From: an uncultured Rikenella sp.
GTDB taxonomy: Bacteria; Bacteroidota; Bacteroidia; Bacteroidales; Rikenellaceae
Direction: 5' to 3'
DNA length: 64,000 nucleotides
Assembly (NCBI GenBank): GCA_947627885.1
Contig: CANQXP010000001.1
Coordinates: 22,708 to 86,707, forward strand
In this document: in pieces, positions 1 to 7,944 of the stretch
Layout of the letters: every line of letters begins with the position of its first letter
Numbering within the stretch: position 1 is the stretch's first letter
Notes under the pieces: generated by a model
The model's input: the letters and a program-made list of their open reading frames with translations, nothing else
What the model was told of the DNA's origin: nothing
Databases searched by the model: none
Translations under genes and position numbers: made by a program

Positions 1-1
1 G

Positions 2-442
2 GTTTCGGAACCATACACCCCGCAGCCCCAACTCGGGCAGTATCCCCCCATCGTGCAGCAGTATGTCAATATTACCATAGACAACGAGCCGTGGGGCGTG
101 CCTGTCAACCTGGAGACGGTATCCAAAAACGGACTGACCGTGTCCTGTACCCGCGAGGGGCTGATGAGCGAGGTGAACGCCATGTACCGCACAACCATGG
201 ATGCGATCAATTCTTTCGATAAGCAGAAGGAAAACGCCAAGGCTTACGAACAGATCCTGCGGGATCTCGATCCGGCCTATGCCAAATCGAAAGTCCAGGA
301 CGAAAAGATCGAAAGCCTGAACAGCAAGATCGAGGAATTGATGCAGCTGTTGCTCAGTCAGGCGGCACAAAATCATGCACCTGCTCCTGCAACGCCTGCG
401 ACATCTGCTTCTTCTAAAACCACTAAATCAGAAACGAAATGA
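2..442 (+). CDS. Phage hypothetical protein, 5' end outside the window
   Basis: The frame is open from base 2, so the gene starts before the window and the GTG at 53 is probably internal. The visible upstream part is rich in Pro and Gln. The body has charged, coiled-coil-like helices (about residues 45-110 of the visible part), ending in an Ala/Pro/Thr/Ser/Lys-rich tail. It overlaps the next gene by ATGA, so they are co-transcribed with the small genes before the terminase. I do not recognise a family. A structural or recombination accessory role would be a guess. Confidence 0.7.
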   Translation, partial: VSEPYTPQPQLGQYPPIVQQYVNITIDNEPWGVPVNLETVSKNGLTVSCTREGLMSEVNAMYRTTMDAINSFDKQKENAKAYEQILRDLDPAYAKSKVQDEKIESLNSKIEELMQLLLSQAAQNHAPAPATPATSASSKTTKSETK

Positions 443-756
443 GTTGGAGAGCAACAATGATCGGCCGGGCCACAGGAGAGGGCGGCGGTCGTGAGGATTT
501 CGAAGAAATGCTCGAAGAAGCCTACGAAGAGGGCAAAGAAAAGGGCTATCGCAAAGCCCGGCGCGAAATGGAGGGGGATTATGGCGAGCGTGGCGGTTAC
601 AGCGGCGGTACGGGCTCCTACGGTGGCGGCTACGGTCGCCGGGAGGGTATGCCGTATATGGACGATGACGACGACGAATACGGCGAACGCCGTGGCGTAC
701 GCGGCACGGGCCCTTATTCCCGATACACCCGCTCCGGTTACCGCCGTCGGCGCTAA
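439..756 (+). CDS. Low-complexity Gly/Arg/Glu-rich phage protein
   Basis: This 105-residue protein starts at an ATG overlapping the previous stop by 4 bases. It has a short acidic helix region (residues 18-45), then GGY/GSYGGG repeats, a DDDDDE stretch and an Arg-rich C-terminus (RRRR). The composition predicts disorder and possible nucleic-acid binding, but no family is recognised. A second frame at 491-763 is also open and is judged a by-product of the repetitive codons. Confidence 0.55.
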   Translation: MSWRATMIGRATGEGGGREDFEEMLEEAYEEGKEKGYRKARREMEGDYGERGGYSGGTGSYGGGYGRREGMPYMDDDDDEYGERRGVRGTGPYSRYTRSGYRRRR

Positions 757-767
757 AACGTAGAGCC

Positions 768-1166
768 ATGACGCACCAGAGACTGGACTTATACGAAGAG
801 ATGCCCGCCGGGATGCGCGAATACCTGAGCAACTACGGATGGCACTTTTCGAAGAAGCTGTGCGACTACGCCGTGTCGTGCATGAAGAACAAGAACGACC
901 GTCACTTTACGGAGGAGGAAGTCAAAGAGATACTGAAAAAGTATTCCGTGGACACCTCCAAGACAAAAGGATATGACGCGATTTATCTGTTCAACATGTA
1001 CTACTCGGATTTCTACCCGGATGCCTTGGACGATGAGAGCAAACTTGCGAAAGCGGTCAAGTGTTCCATCAATGATGAGGACGGGTATGAAGGCATGCCG
1101 CTGACGCGCTACTACGCCGACACCATCGGCAAGGGAGAACCGCTCCTTTGGGAGAAGTTCATGTAA
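768..1166 (+). CDS. Phage hypothetical protein, 132 aa
   Basis: A soluble, helical, charged protein with a single clean ATG start 11 bases after the previous stop. It holds an EF-hand-like stretch only by composition (DEDGYEG near residue 104), which I do not take as functional. It contains three Cys without a CxxC pair. It lies in the run of small genes before the terminase; function unknown. Confidence 0.6.
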   Translation: MTHQRLDLYEEMPAGMREYLSNYGWHFSKKLCDYAVSCMKNKNDRHFTEEEVKEILKKYSVDTSKTKGYDAIYLFNMYYSDFYPDALDDESKLAKAVKCSINDEDGYEGMPLTRYYADTIGKGEPLLWEKFM

Positions 1167-1223
1167 CCGATCTACTTTCGGGGCGGCCCCGCTTGTGAGG
1201 CTGCCCTTTTAAAAATCACGCCT

Positions 1224-1406
1224 ATGACACCTGAACAGATACACGCCCTTTTCGGCGGCAAATCGCCGGAGGAGATCAAGAAGAACATTACGCCCCAGTC
1301 GGCCCGTCAACTATTGGATTTGATCGCTGCCAATCCCAAGCGGATACCGCGGTTTATCCGCAGGCGGGCGGAAAAAGAACTAACCAAAATAGCTTTCGGA
1401 AAATGA
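1224..1406 (+). CDS. Small basic phage protein, 60 aa
   Basis: A small helical basic protein with the C-terminal pattern RFIRRRAEKEL. It overlaps the following gene by 4 bases (ATGA), which supports real translation and coupling. No family is recognised. Basic charge and size would suit a DNA-binding or accessory role, but this is inference only. Confidence 0.55.
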   Translation: MTPEQIHALFGGKSPEEIKKNITPQSARQLLDLIAANPKRIPRFIRRRAEKELTKIAFGK

Positions 1407-1819
1407 GAACGGCTGACATCGACTTAGGCACGTACAACTGGAGGGTACTGGCATTCTTCGAGGTGGCTCCGGAAGATAAGGATGGTATTCTGGATGTCCT
1501 GTACGAGATCGGAGCGCCGGACGAGATTATGGACAATGCCGAAGAACTGTTGTCCGATTCCGAGCGGTATGACTTCGGATTGACCTATTCCAACAAACTG
1601 GACCATATCACGGTGATGGTAATCGGCCGCCATACATCCAAAAGCGAGTTTTTCGATTCGATTTCGCACGAGGTACGTCACCTGGTGGATCACATCTCCG
1701 CGGCGTACGGGTACCGTCCGGGAGGCGAGTCCGTGGCCTATATGACCGGAGCTATTTCGGCCCGGCTGACGGCGTATGTGCAGCGTTACGTCTGCGATTG
1801 CAAACATCATGATTATTAA
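1403..1819 (+). CDS. Zincin-like phage protein with HExxH motif
   Basis: A 138-residue protein containing HEVRH at residues 89-93, followed 16 residues later by GGES with Glu109. This matches the HExxH plus downstream Glu arrangement of small zinc metallopeptidase-like proteins. There is no signal peptide, so it would act in the cytoplasm. It is translationally coupled to the 60-aa gene before it. The metal-binding reading rests on the motif alone; the rest of the protein is unrecognised. Confidence 0.5.
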   Translation: MRTADIDLGTYNWRVLAFFEVAPEDKDGILDVLYEIGAPDEIMDNAEELLSDSERYDFGLTYSNKLDHITVMVIGRHTSKSEFFDSISHEVRHLVDHISAAYGYRPGGESVAYMTGAISARLTAYVQRYVCDCKHHDY

Positions 1820-1836
1820 CTTTTAAAACCAAAAAG

Positions 1837-2097
1837 ATGATCCAAAATGAATTGAACACTAAACTGGGTATTCGGGCATTTGCTCTGGAAATGGCAACCA
1901 AGAATCCCATGAGGACGACAGCAGAAATTATTGCCCAAGCCGCTGAATACACGGACTTTATTATTAGTGGTGTCGATATGCCGGAATTTATAGATTCCTG
2001 GGCGACTTTCAATCAAATAAAAAAGACGCTTGAGGCTATGGCTGAGTTCTCCAAAATACCTATACCTAAAGAAAACGATAAACAAGAATTGTCTTAA
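1837..2097 (+). CDS. Phage hypothetical protein, 86 aa
   Basis: Starts at ATG 1837 and ends in a Lys/Glu-rich tail. It is mainly helical, with no Cys, membrane segment or motif I can name. It is 17 bases after the zincin-like gene and 3 bases before the next small gene, so it belongs to the same operon, which ends at the terminator at 2262. Confidence 0.5.
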   Translation: MIQNELNTKLGIRAFALEMATKNPMRTTAEIIAQAAEYTDFIISGVDMPEFIDSWATFNQIKKTLEAMAEFSKIPIPKENDKQELS

Positions 2098-2100
2098 GTC

Positions 2101-2253
2101 ATGTGTAACCATACCGAATGTGCCGGATGCCGGTGCGCCGAAAAAGAGAAGCAGCGCCGCGAGCGTATTGCCGAATTGCTCAAAATGCTCGAACCGGAGC
2201 TGCCTTCACACATCTTCGAACAGGTCAAAGAAGAGTTGGAGCAACTGATATAA
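2101..2253 (+). CDS. Small Cys-cluster phage protein, 50 aa
   Basis: A 50-codon frame beginning MCNHTECAGCRC. Four Cys and one His in the first 12 residues suggest a minimal zinc-binding knuckle, followed by an amphipathic Lys/Glu/Leu helix. It starts 3 bases after the previous stop and is the last gene before the terminator at 2262-2293. Size and spacing support a real gene; function is unknown. Confidence 0.5.
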   Translation: MCNHTECAGCRCAEKEKQRRERIAELLKMLEPELPSHIFEQVKEELEQLI

Positions 2254-2261
2254 ATAAATTC

Positions 2262-2293
2262 AAAGGACTTCGAAAAAGAAGTCCTTTTTATTT
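2262..2293 (+). terminator. Intrinsic terminator ending the pre-terminase operon
   Basis: A 10-bp perfect stem, AAAGGACTTC (2262-2271) with GAAGTCCTTT (2278-2287), has a 6-base loop and is followed by a T-rich run. It closes the small-gene operon immediately before the first copy of the repeated phage promoter. Confidence 0.8.
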
Positions 2294-2322
2294 GCATAAT
2301 GTGCCGTCCGCATAAACCTTTG
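2292..2322 (+). promoter_or_regulatory. Repeated phage promoter, copy 1
   Basis: A 31-base sequence that begins TTGCATAATGTGCCG and ends CATAAACCTTTG. It recurs without change at 7850-7880 and 21115-21145. It fits the Bacteroidota promoter: TTG, 20 bases, then AACCTTTG (one mismatch to TAnnTTTG). The small-terminase GTG lies 5 bases after its end. Confidence 0.75.
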
Positions 2323-2326
2323 CGAT

Positions 2327-2890
2327 GTGGCAAACAGCAAACTGACTATCAAGCAAGAAAAGTTCTGCAACAAGTATCTCGAATGCGGCAATGCTTCCGA
2401 GGCATATCGTTTTGCTTACAACTGCTCTAAGATGAGCAATAATGTTATCTACAATAAGGCAAGTGAGATGCTTGACAACGGTGAGATTAAGGTGAGGCTT
2501 GATTACCTCAAAAATCATCTTGCCGAGGCAGCCGGAATTTCGGCCCTGCAAATCATCCGAGAGCATCAAAAGATTGCCTTTTCCGATGCCACTCGTGTGA
2601 GAAATGGATGGATGTCCCTCAAGGACTTCGAATCTTTGACCGCAGATGAAAAAGCATGTATCAAAACGATAGAAACCAAACAGACTAAACGAGTAACCCC
2701 TGCCGGAGATGAAGTGATCGACGAACAAGTTAAGATTACTTGCTATGACAAGCAGAAAGCGCTTGACAGTATCGTGAGCATGCTTGGGTATAATGCACCT
2801 GTAAGGAAGGACATAGAAGCTCAAATCGGTTGTAAGCCTATGTCGAAAGAACAGGCACGAGCAATAGTAAGGGATATAATCCATGAATAA
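2327..2890 (+). CDS. terS: Terminase small subunit
   Basis: This 187-residue protein matches the Terminase_2 (TerS) pattern: an N-terminal LTxKQExFCxxYL-type helix-turn-helix (residues 4-35, with GNASEAYRFAY) and a central helical oligomerisation region. TerS recognises phage DNA and hands it to TerL for packaging. It overlaps terL by 8 bases. GTG 2327 is the only start that keeps the conserved N-terminus. It lies 5 bases after the -7 box, so the mRNA may be leaderless. Confidence 0.88.
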   Translation: MANSKLTIKQEKFCNKYLECGNASEAYRFAYNCSKMSNNVIYNKASEMLDNGEIKVRLDYLKNHLAEAAGISALQIIREHQKIAFSDATRVRNGWMSLKDFESLTADEKACIKTIETKQTKRVTPAGDEVIDEQVKITCYDKQKALDSIVSMLGYNAPVRKDIEAQIGCKPMSKEQARAIVRDIIHE

Positions 2891-4346
2891 CTTTACCGAC
2901 ATACAGATAGAGGCGGCTTGTTGCATGAGCGGCATTCTTCCTTTTACACGATATTTCTTCAAAAAGAAATCCGGACGGGAATTTGTAGTTAGCCATCATC
3001 ACAAAATCATAGCTGATGCCCTTGACAAGGTCATAGATGGGAAGATAACGAAACTAATTATTAATCTCCCACCTCGATATACCAAGACCGAATTGGCCGT
3101 CAAGAACTTTGTAGCTTATGGTCTTGCCCTTAATCCTGCTTCGAAATTCATTCATTTGTCTTATTCCGATGAACTTGCGCTCGATAACTCGGAAGAAATA
3201 CGCGATGAAATCATAAAGTCCGAAGCTTATCAACGTTTATTCCCTTATGTTCAGATTAAAAAGGCGAGCGATGCCAAGAAAAAATGGTATACCACTGAAA
3301 AGGGCGGCGTGTACGCTACAAGTGCATCCGGACAAGTTACCGGATTTGGAGCGGGGGCCGTTGATGAATTGGAACCGGAGCTGGACGGAATGGAGCAGGG
3401 AACACCATTTGCCGGAGCTTTGATTATCGATGACCCCATAAAGCCAGAAGACGCTCTGTCAGACACAGTTCGAGAAAGGGTCAATAATCGTTTCGAAACC
3501 ACTATCCGAAACCGGGTCAACTCCCGCAATACTCCGATCATCATCATTATGCAACGGCTTCATGAGCATGACTTGTGCGGCTATCTGCAAGAGATCGAGC
3601 CGGATGACTGGACGGTCATATCATTGCCGTGTATCTATTATGATGAAGAAGGAAAAGAACAAGCCCTGTGGCCGTTTAAACATACTCTGCCTGAGCTTCG
3701 GAAGATACAAGCTGCAAATCCGTTCGTTTTCGAAACCCAGTACATGCAGAATCCCAAGCCGATAGAAGGCTTGATGTATTCCGCATTCCGCACCTACGAT
3801 ATAACTCCCAACAGCCGGCATGCCGTCCGAAAGAACTACACTGACACTGCCGATACGGGAAAAGACTATTTATGCTCGATATGCTATGTAGAGACTGAGA
3901 CTGCTAATTATGTCACTGATGTGCTCTACACCCAGAAGCAGATGGAATACACCGAGCCTAAAACATCCGAGATGTTAACCAAAAATAAGACCGAAGTTGC
4001 GATCATAGAGAGCAATAACGGAGGCCGGGGATTTGCCCGCAATGTCGAAAGGCAGTGCAGATTGGATGGTAATAACACCACTCGTTTCGAGTGGTTCAAT
4101 CAGACACAGAATAAGCAGGTACGCATATTCACTCATTCTGCGGAAGTACAGAACCTAATTTACTTCCCGACCGATTGGAGGCACCGGTGGCCGGAGTTCG
4201 CAGCGCATATATTATCGTATCGAAAAGAAGGTAAAAATTCTCATGATGACGCCCCGGACGCTCTGACGGGAACCGTGGAAAAACGGCAACCGAGTTACGG
4301 GCAGACCATATTCGACAAAGATGACCTTTATTTTGACGGACTTTAA
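2883..4346 (+). CDS. terL: Terminase large subunit, ATPase and nuclease
   Basis: A 487-residue packaging motor subunit. The N-terminal ATPase has a deviant Walker A (NLPPRYTKTE, residues 61-70) and Walker B with catalytic acid (ALIIDDP, 179-185). A coupling-type motif IIIIMQRLHEHDL follows. The C-terminal RNase H-like nuclease shows AIIESNNGGRGFARN (about 370-387) and DDAPDALTG near the end. Length is normal for the family. It translocates DNA into proheads docked on the portal encoded next. It overlaps terS. Confidence 0.93.
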   Translation: MNNFTDIQIEAACCMSGILPFTRYFFKKKSGREFVVSHHHKIIADALDKVIDGKITKLIINLPPRYTKTELAVKNFVAYGLALNPASKFIHLSYSDELALDNSEEIRDEIIKSEAYQRLFPYVQIKKASDAKKKWYTTEKGGVYATSASGQVTGFGAGAVDELEPELDGMEQGTPFAGALIIDDPIKPEDALSDTVRERVNNRFETTIRNRVNSRNTPIIIIMQRLHEHDLCGYLQEIEPDDWTVISLPCIYYDEEGKEQALWPFKHTLPELRKIQAANPFVFETQYMQNPKPIEGLMYSAFRTYDITPNSRHAVRKNYTDTADTGKDYLCSICYVETETANYVTDVLYTQKQMEYTEPKTSEMLTKNKTEVAIIESNNGGRGFARNVERQCRLDGNNTTRFEWFNQTQNKQVRIFTHSAEVQNLIYFPTDWRHRWPEFAAHILSYRKEGKNSHDDAPDALTGTVEKRQPSYGQTIFDKDDLYFDGL

Positions 4347-4357
4347 ACATTGATGAC

Positions 4358-5842
4358 ATGGGAATTATCGGAAGTATATTCAATGTAATCGGCAACCAGG
4401 CTCAAAATGCAGTCGGTATAAATCGTGATATAGAATCCTTATTGGATTCAAGAGATGTATCCAAAGCAGTAAGCCTATTTCAAAATCGGGACACGGAGGT
4501 CGAGAAAGCGATCCAGGAATATGACCCTGCGCTACATAAGATCATGATGCGCCCCGATAAGGAACGAAAAGGAAGAGCTCCGAAGGAAACTGCAAAGCTC
4601 GCCACTTCTTATCAAGTGCTTATCAACGAGACGGAACTGACTTTCTTGTATGGAAATAATGTGAAATGGTCTTTGACCTCCGGCGATCAGACAAAAGACG
4701 CATTCAAGACTTTCACCGATTTCCTCAAAACAACCCGATTTAATACCACGCAACGTCAGTTAAAACGCTATGCCGGCGCGGAGACAGAAGCTGCAAAACT
4801 CTATTACGTGTATCGATCCGATGATGGAGGCACGAAGGTGGGCGTAAAGGTACTTGCCAAGAGTAAAGGAGATATGATCCGTCCTTTGTTCGATCAATAT
4901 GATAACATGCTGGCTTTCGGCCATGGATATTACTTGCTGGAAGGCAATAAGACCGTACTACATTACGACATCTATTACCCTGCAGTCATTTACCGATGCC
5001 GTAAAGCGAATATCGGCTGGGAAGTTTCTGCGGAGAGGAATGAGATCGGCAAGATACCGGTTATTTATGTCCGACAGTCCGAAGCCTGGTATGGTGTGCA
5101 GCCGTTAATCGACCGGGTGGAATTATTGAGATCTCGCATTGCGGACACAAACGATTATGTAGCCGACCCGATTCTGAAAGCCTCTGCAGATATTATTACC
5201 GGAATGAAAGACTCCGGTAGACAAGGATCCTTACCTGATCCAGGGAGTGTCGGAAAGGCAGTGCGGATGAGTAAGGATAGTATTCTTGAATATCTCACCG
5301 TGGACACGGCAACAGATTTAAAAGCTACCGAGTTATCGGACTTGCACAAAGTGATCCTGGTCATGTCCATGACGCCGGACTTGTCATTTGAAGCATTGGT
5401 TGCAGCGGGAGCACCCAGCGGGCGAGCACTCCGGCGGGCTATGGCGCTGGGGTATATGAAGCGAGCAAAGAATATCGAGATATACGACATCGCACAAGAC
5501 CGCGAAGCCAACCTGATTAAAGCGATCATTGGCAATGTGCTTGACGTATCGATGAAGAGACAGATGGAAGCCTTGTCAGTATCATTCGAATTTGCAGAAC
5601 CTTTCCAAGACGACGTGTCAGAACGAATTGCGGACGTTATTCGCTTGTACGAGTCCGGATTGATGAGTCTGGATACTGCCGTATCCCTGATCGATTACGT
5701 CAAGGATCCGGCAACGGAAATACCAAAGATACTCGCAGAACAGGCGGAACGCAGGCAACAGGAGATCGAGTCACAGGGATCCATGTTCGGGGAGTTTCCA
5801 AGTCTCACTTCATCAGACGATGATAATGCAGGTGCGGCATGA
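4358..5842 (+). CDS. Portal protein (SPP1 gp6-like)
   Basis: A 494-residue protein with the SPP1 gp6/Phage_prot_Gp6 layout: a charged N-terminus, the KETAKLATSYQVLINET region (about 75-90), a clip/stem region with TDLKATELSDLHK, and a helical C-terminal crown ending in acidic Asp residues. It forms the dodecameric ring through which DNA enters. The position between terL and the minor head gene agrees. The next gene overlaps its stop. Confidence 0.88.
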   Translation: MGIIGSIFNVIGNQAQNAVGINRDIESLLDSRDVSKAVSLFQNRDTEVEKAIQEYDPALHKIMMRPDKERKGRAPKETAKLATSYQVLINETELTFLYGNNVKWSLTSGDQTKDAFKTFTDFLKTTRFNTTQRQLKRYAGAETEAAKLYYVYRSDDGGTKVGVKVLAKSKGDMIRPLFDQYDNMLAFGHGYYLLEGNKTVLHYDIYYPAVIYRCRKANIGWEVSAERNEIGKIPVIYVRQSEAWYGVQPLIDRVELLRSRIADTNDYVADPILKASADIITGMKDSGRQGSLPDPGSVGKAVRMSKDSILEYLTVDTATDLKATELSDLHKVILVMSMTPDLSFEALVAAGAPSGRALRRAMALGYMKRAKNIEIYDIAQDREANLIKAIIGNVLDVSMKRQMEALSVSFEFAEPFQDDVSERIADVIRLYESGLMSLDTAVSLIDYVKDPATEIPKILAEQAERRQQEIESQGSMFGEFPSLTSSDDDNAGAA

Positions 5843-6015
5843 CAATAGAAGAAAAATTAGACCTGATTATCAGGCAACAGCAGGAAAACAACCTGTGGTT
5901 GCGTGCCATCGGACAATTCATCTATGATAATCAGCGGAGCGACGGTAAGGATTTCAGTTTGGATCTTATCGCCAATCTGCTGGCGGGCAATATCCTATTC
6001 ACGCAAGGACGATGA
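5839..6015 (+). CDS. Small phage protein between portal and minor head genes, 58 aa
   Basis: The frame starts MTIEEKLDLIIRQQ and is linked to both neighbours by 4-base ATGA overlaps (5839 with portal, 6012 with the minor head gene). This double coupling is good evidence for translation. The predicted helices and size resemble small accessory genes seen in head operons, but no family is recognised. Confidence 0.6.
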   Translation: MTIEEKLDLIIRQQQENNLWLRAIGQFIYDNQRSDGKDFSLDLIANLLAGNILFTQGR

Positions 6016-7094
6016 CCGAATACGAAAAGCTGTCTCCGGAAGAGATATTCCGGCAGATTAGGAAGATTAACGCCGATGCAGCGCAAAGGATTGAACGCCT
6101 GTTTTTATTGTTCGCCGACGACGTTGCCGGGCTGGGGTTGATCCGTTCATACCTACAACGTGATGAGCCGGATTTCCTTCGAAATATGAAACGTCTGTCC
6201 GGTACTTTGAACAACCGGATCGACGAGTTGCTTGATAATATCTATCTCGTTATATCGGGGGCCTATACCCGAACATGGACGACCGGAGAGGCATTAGGCA
6301 GATCAATCATCAAGACAAAGCTCACGAACCGGGAAGCTTTGTTCGAATGGTTGGAGAAAGAGGGCACATTCGCGCATCGGGCGAAAGCAATGAATAATTT
6401 CCGGCTCACCAAAACCTCTTTCCGTCTTTCGTCACGCATATGGAAAGAAGGGATACGCGGCCAGATAGAAGATGCACTTCAATTGGCATTGTCCGAAGGA
6501 AAAAGCGCGGATCAACTTTCGCTCGATTTAAGGAGGTATCTAAAAGAGCCTGATAGACTATACCGGCGGGTGCGGGATAAGGAAACAGGAGAACTGAAAC
6601 TAAGTCAAAATGCCAAAGATTATCATCCAGGGCAAGGCGTTTACCGCTCCTCCTACCAGAATGCGCTTCGTCTGGCCGCAAATGAGATCAACACGGCCTA
6701 CCGTCGCTCGGAGCGAGAGATGTACCAGAACAATCCGGTGATTATAGGCTACCGGATCAGCCTTTCCAACAATCATACCTGCAACGGGCTTCCATTCGTG
6801 GATATATGCGATTACGCAGAAGGGGTATACCCTAAAGATTTCGTTTGGACTGGGTGGCATGTAAAGTGCCGTTGCAATATGACGCCTGTATTCGCTTCCC
6901 AAAATGACTTGGCTGCCATGCAACGCGCCATCTTGCAAGGTAAAGATCCGAATGTCATCCGTACCCGACAAATTAAGGACATTCCCACCTCCTTCAAGAA
7001 TTGGAGCGCAGGGCACAAGGAGCAGCTGTCAAGATGGAAATCGAAACCTTACTATGTTTTAGACAATCCGAATTACAGCAAATACTTCGTATGA
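6012..7094 (+). CDS. Minor head/head morphogenesis protein (SPP1 gp7, Mu F-like)
   Basis: A 360-residue protein with the phage Mu F-like domain in its second half: ANEINTAYRRSER (about 215-228), then a Cys/His signature CNG...CDY...WHVKCRCNMTPV (about 255-295). The family attaches near the portal and helps DNA ejection or capsid assembly. It ends the first structural operon and converges with the reverse-strand DUF2442 gene 9 bases away. Confidence 0.85.
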   Translation: MTEYEKLSPEEIFRQIRKINADAAQRIERLFLLFADDVAGLGLIRSYLQRDEPDFLRNMKRLSGTLNNRIDELLDNIYLVISGAYTRTWTTGEALGRSIIKTKLTNREALFEWLEKEGTFAHRAKAMNNFRLTKTSFRLSSRIWKEGIRGQIEDALQLALSEGKSADQLSLDLRRYLKEPDRLYRRVRDKETGELKLSQNAKDYHPGQGVYRSSYQNALRLAANEINTAYRRSEREMYQNNPVIIGYRISLSNNHTCNGLPFVDICDYAEGVYPKDFVWTGWHVKCRCNMTPVFASQNDLAAMQRAILQGKDPNVIRTRQIKDIPTSFKNWSAGHKEQLSRWKSKPYYVLDNPNYSKYFV

Positions 7095-7103
7095 AATTAA
7101 TCA

Positions 7104-7514
7104 CTATAGGGAAATATGCTGCAATTCTGATCCTAACCGGTGTAAAGCTTCCTCGATTTGCTTACGCCGGCTTTCAGATGGAGTGGCGACACCACAAATA
7201 TACTTTGCCATGAGGCTTTGATTGATCCCCATTACCCGCGCCAACTGGTTTACATTTATCTCAGGTAGAGAATCGAAGATTTGCGCGATCTCATTTTGTG
7301 GTTTGCTAGCCTCGGCAAAAAAGCCCTCGAAACTCAAATCCTCGTCCAACGTTTCCCAATGGATACCGAAAGGCGAGAAGGTATAATCCTGCCGCTGTTC
7401 GTCCGTGGCGTTATACAGACGCGGAAAAGCTTTCAGCGGAAGGCTCGCCGTCCGCCCGTCGTTGGTAGTGAGGTGTATCCGTCCCTCTCCGAACCATATT
7501 CTCTGTGCTTTCAT
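7104..7514 (-). CDS. DUF2442-type protein with C-terminal helix-turn-helix
   Basis: From ATG 7514 this is 136 residues. The N-terminus (MKAQRIWFGEGRIHLTTNDG, then SLPLKAFPRLYNA) matches DUF2442. The C-terminal half carries an XRE-like helix-turn-helix (VNQLARVMGINQSLMAKYICG). In DUF4160-DUF2442 pairs this partner is regarded as the antitoxin-like or regulatory half. It follows the DUF4160 gene by 10 bases. I chose the internal ATG because the longer frame overlaps the upstream gene and lacks homology. Confidence 0.75.
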   Translation of the reverse strand: MKAQRIWFGEGRIHLTTNDGRTASLPLKAFPRLYNATDEQRQDYTFSPFGIHWETLDEDLSFEGFFAEASKPQNEIAQIFDSLPEINVNQLARVMGINQSLMAKYICGVATPSESRRKQIEEALHRLGSELQHISL

Positions 7515-7524
7515 AAACGTCGTT

Positions 7525-7758
7525 TTATTTGTTGAAATATTCGTTCCAACGTTCGACAATCACCTCTTTGTTCTCTTCGATAGCGGCCTCGGCATATTTA
7601 AGTTCGCGTGTTTTCAGGCCATGATTCTCGATCATCTGAATCGGGTCGATCCGGAACCGTGCCTCGCCGTCTCCGTTGCTCACGTGAACGTGTATCGGCT
7701 CGTGGTCGTTCGAATAGAAGAAAAACTTCAAACCTAAATAGTAAAAGAGTACCGGCAT
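7525..7758 (-). CDS. DUF4160 protein, putative toxin-like partner
   Basis: A 77-residue protein starting MPVLFYYLGLKFFFYSND, with the DUF4160 signature EPIHVHVSNGDGEARF. DUF4160 and DUF2442 genes commonly occur as a pair described as toxin-antitoxin-like; the biochemical activity is not established. ATG 7758 is chosen because a consensus promoter ends 20 bases upstream, so the longer frame to 7821 would not be transcribed. It is carried on the strand opposite the phage late genes. Confidence 0.75.
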   Translation of the reverse strand: MPVLFYYLGLKFFFYSNDHEPIHVHVSNGDGEARFRIDPIQMIENHGLKTRELKYAEAAIEENKEVIVERWNEYFNK

Positions 7759-7778
7759 ATCTATCGATGTTTCTGATA

Positions 7779-7809
7779 CAAATATATGGAATAAATATAT
7801 TCCATGCAA
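7779..7809 (-). promoter_or_regulatory. Promoter with palindromic operator for the DUF4160-DUF2442 pair
   Basis: On the reverse strand this reads TTG (7807-7809), 20 bases, TATATTTG (7779-7786), a full Bacteroidota promoter. The spacer contains a perfect inverted repeat, TGGAATA-AATA-TATTCCA (7787-7804). An operator there would let the helix-turn-helix partner repress its own promoter; that binding is inference. Confidence 0.75.
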
Positions 7810-7849
7810 ATTATTTGCCATAGTACTGGAAGGATTTTATTAAAAACTC

Positions 7850-7880
7850 TTGCATAATGTGCCGTCCGCATAAACCTTTG
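7850..7880 (+). promoter_or_regulatory. Repeated phage promoter, copy 2
   Basis: Identical over 31 bases to the copies at 2292 and 21115. Its identity with copy 3 extends 7 bases further upstream (AAAACTC). It lies just after the reverse-strand cassette and restarts rightward transcription for the capsid operon. Confidence 0.75.
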
Positions 7881-7900
7881 TGTTGCCGAGGCACTTACAT

Positions 7901-7929
7901 AGTCCGTCGGTGTTCCGGCGGACTTTTTT
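7901..7929 (+). terminator. Terminator-like hairpin in the capsid operon leader
   Basis: AGTCCGTCGG (7901-7910) pairs with CCGGCGGACT (7915-7924) around the loop TGTT and is followed by five more T. It sits 21 bases after promoter copy 2 and 15 bases before the scaffold start, so it would cut late transcription unless antiterminated. Confidence 0.65.
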
Positions 7930-7944
7930 AAACTCAAATAACAC

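Noticed and set aside
7001..7737. Forward frames over the DUF4160-DUF2442 pair and the minor head gene end
   Set aside because: Reverse-strand genes have recognisable families and a consensus promoter; the forward frames do not.
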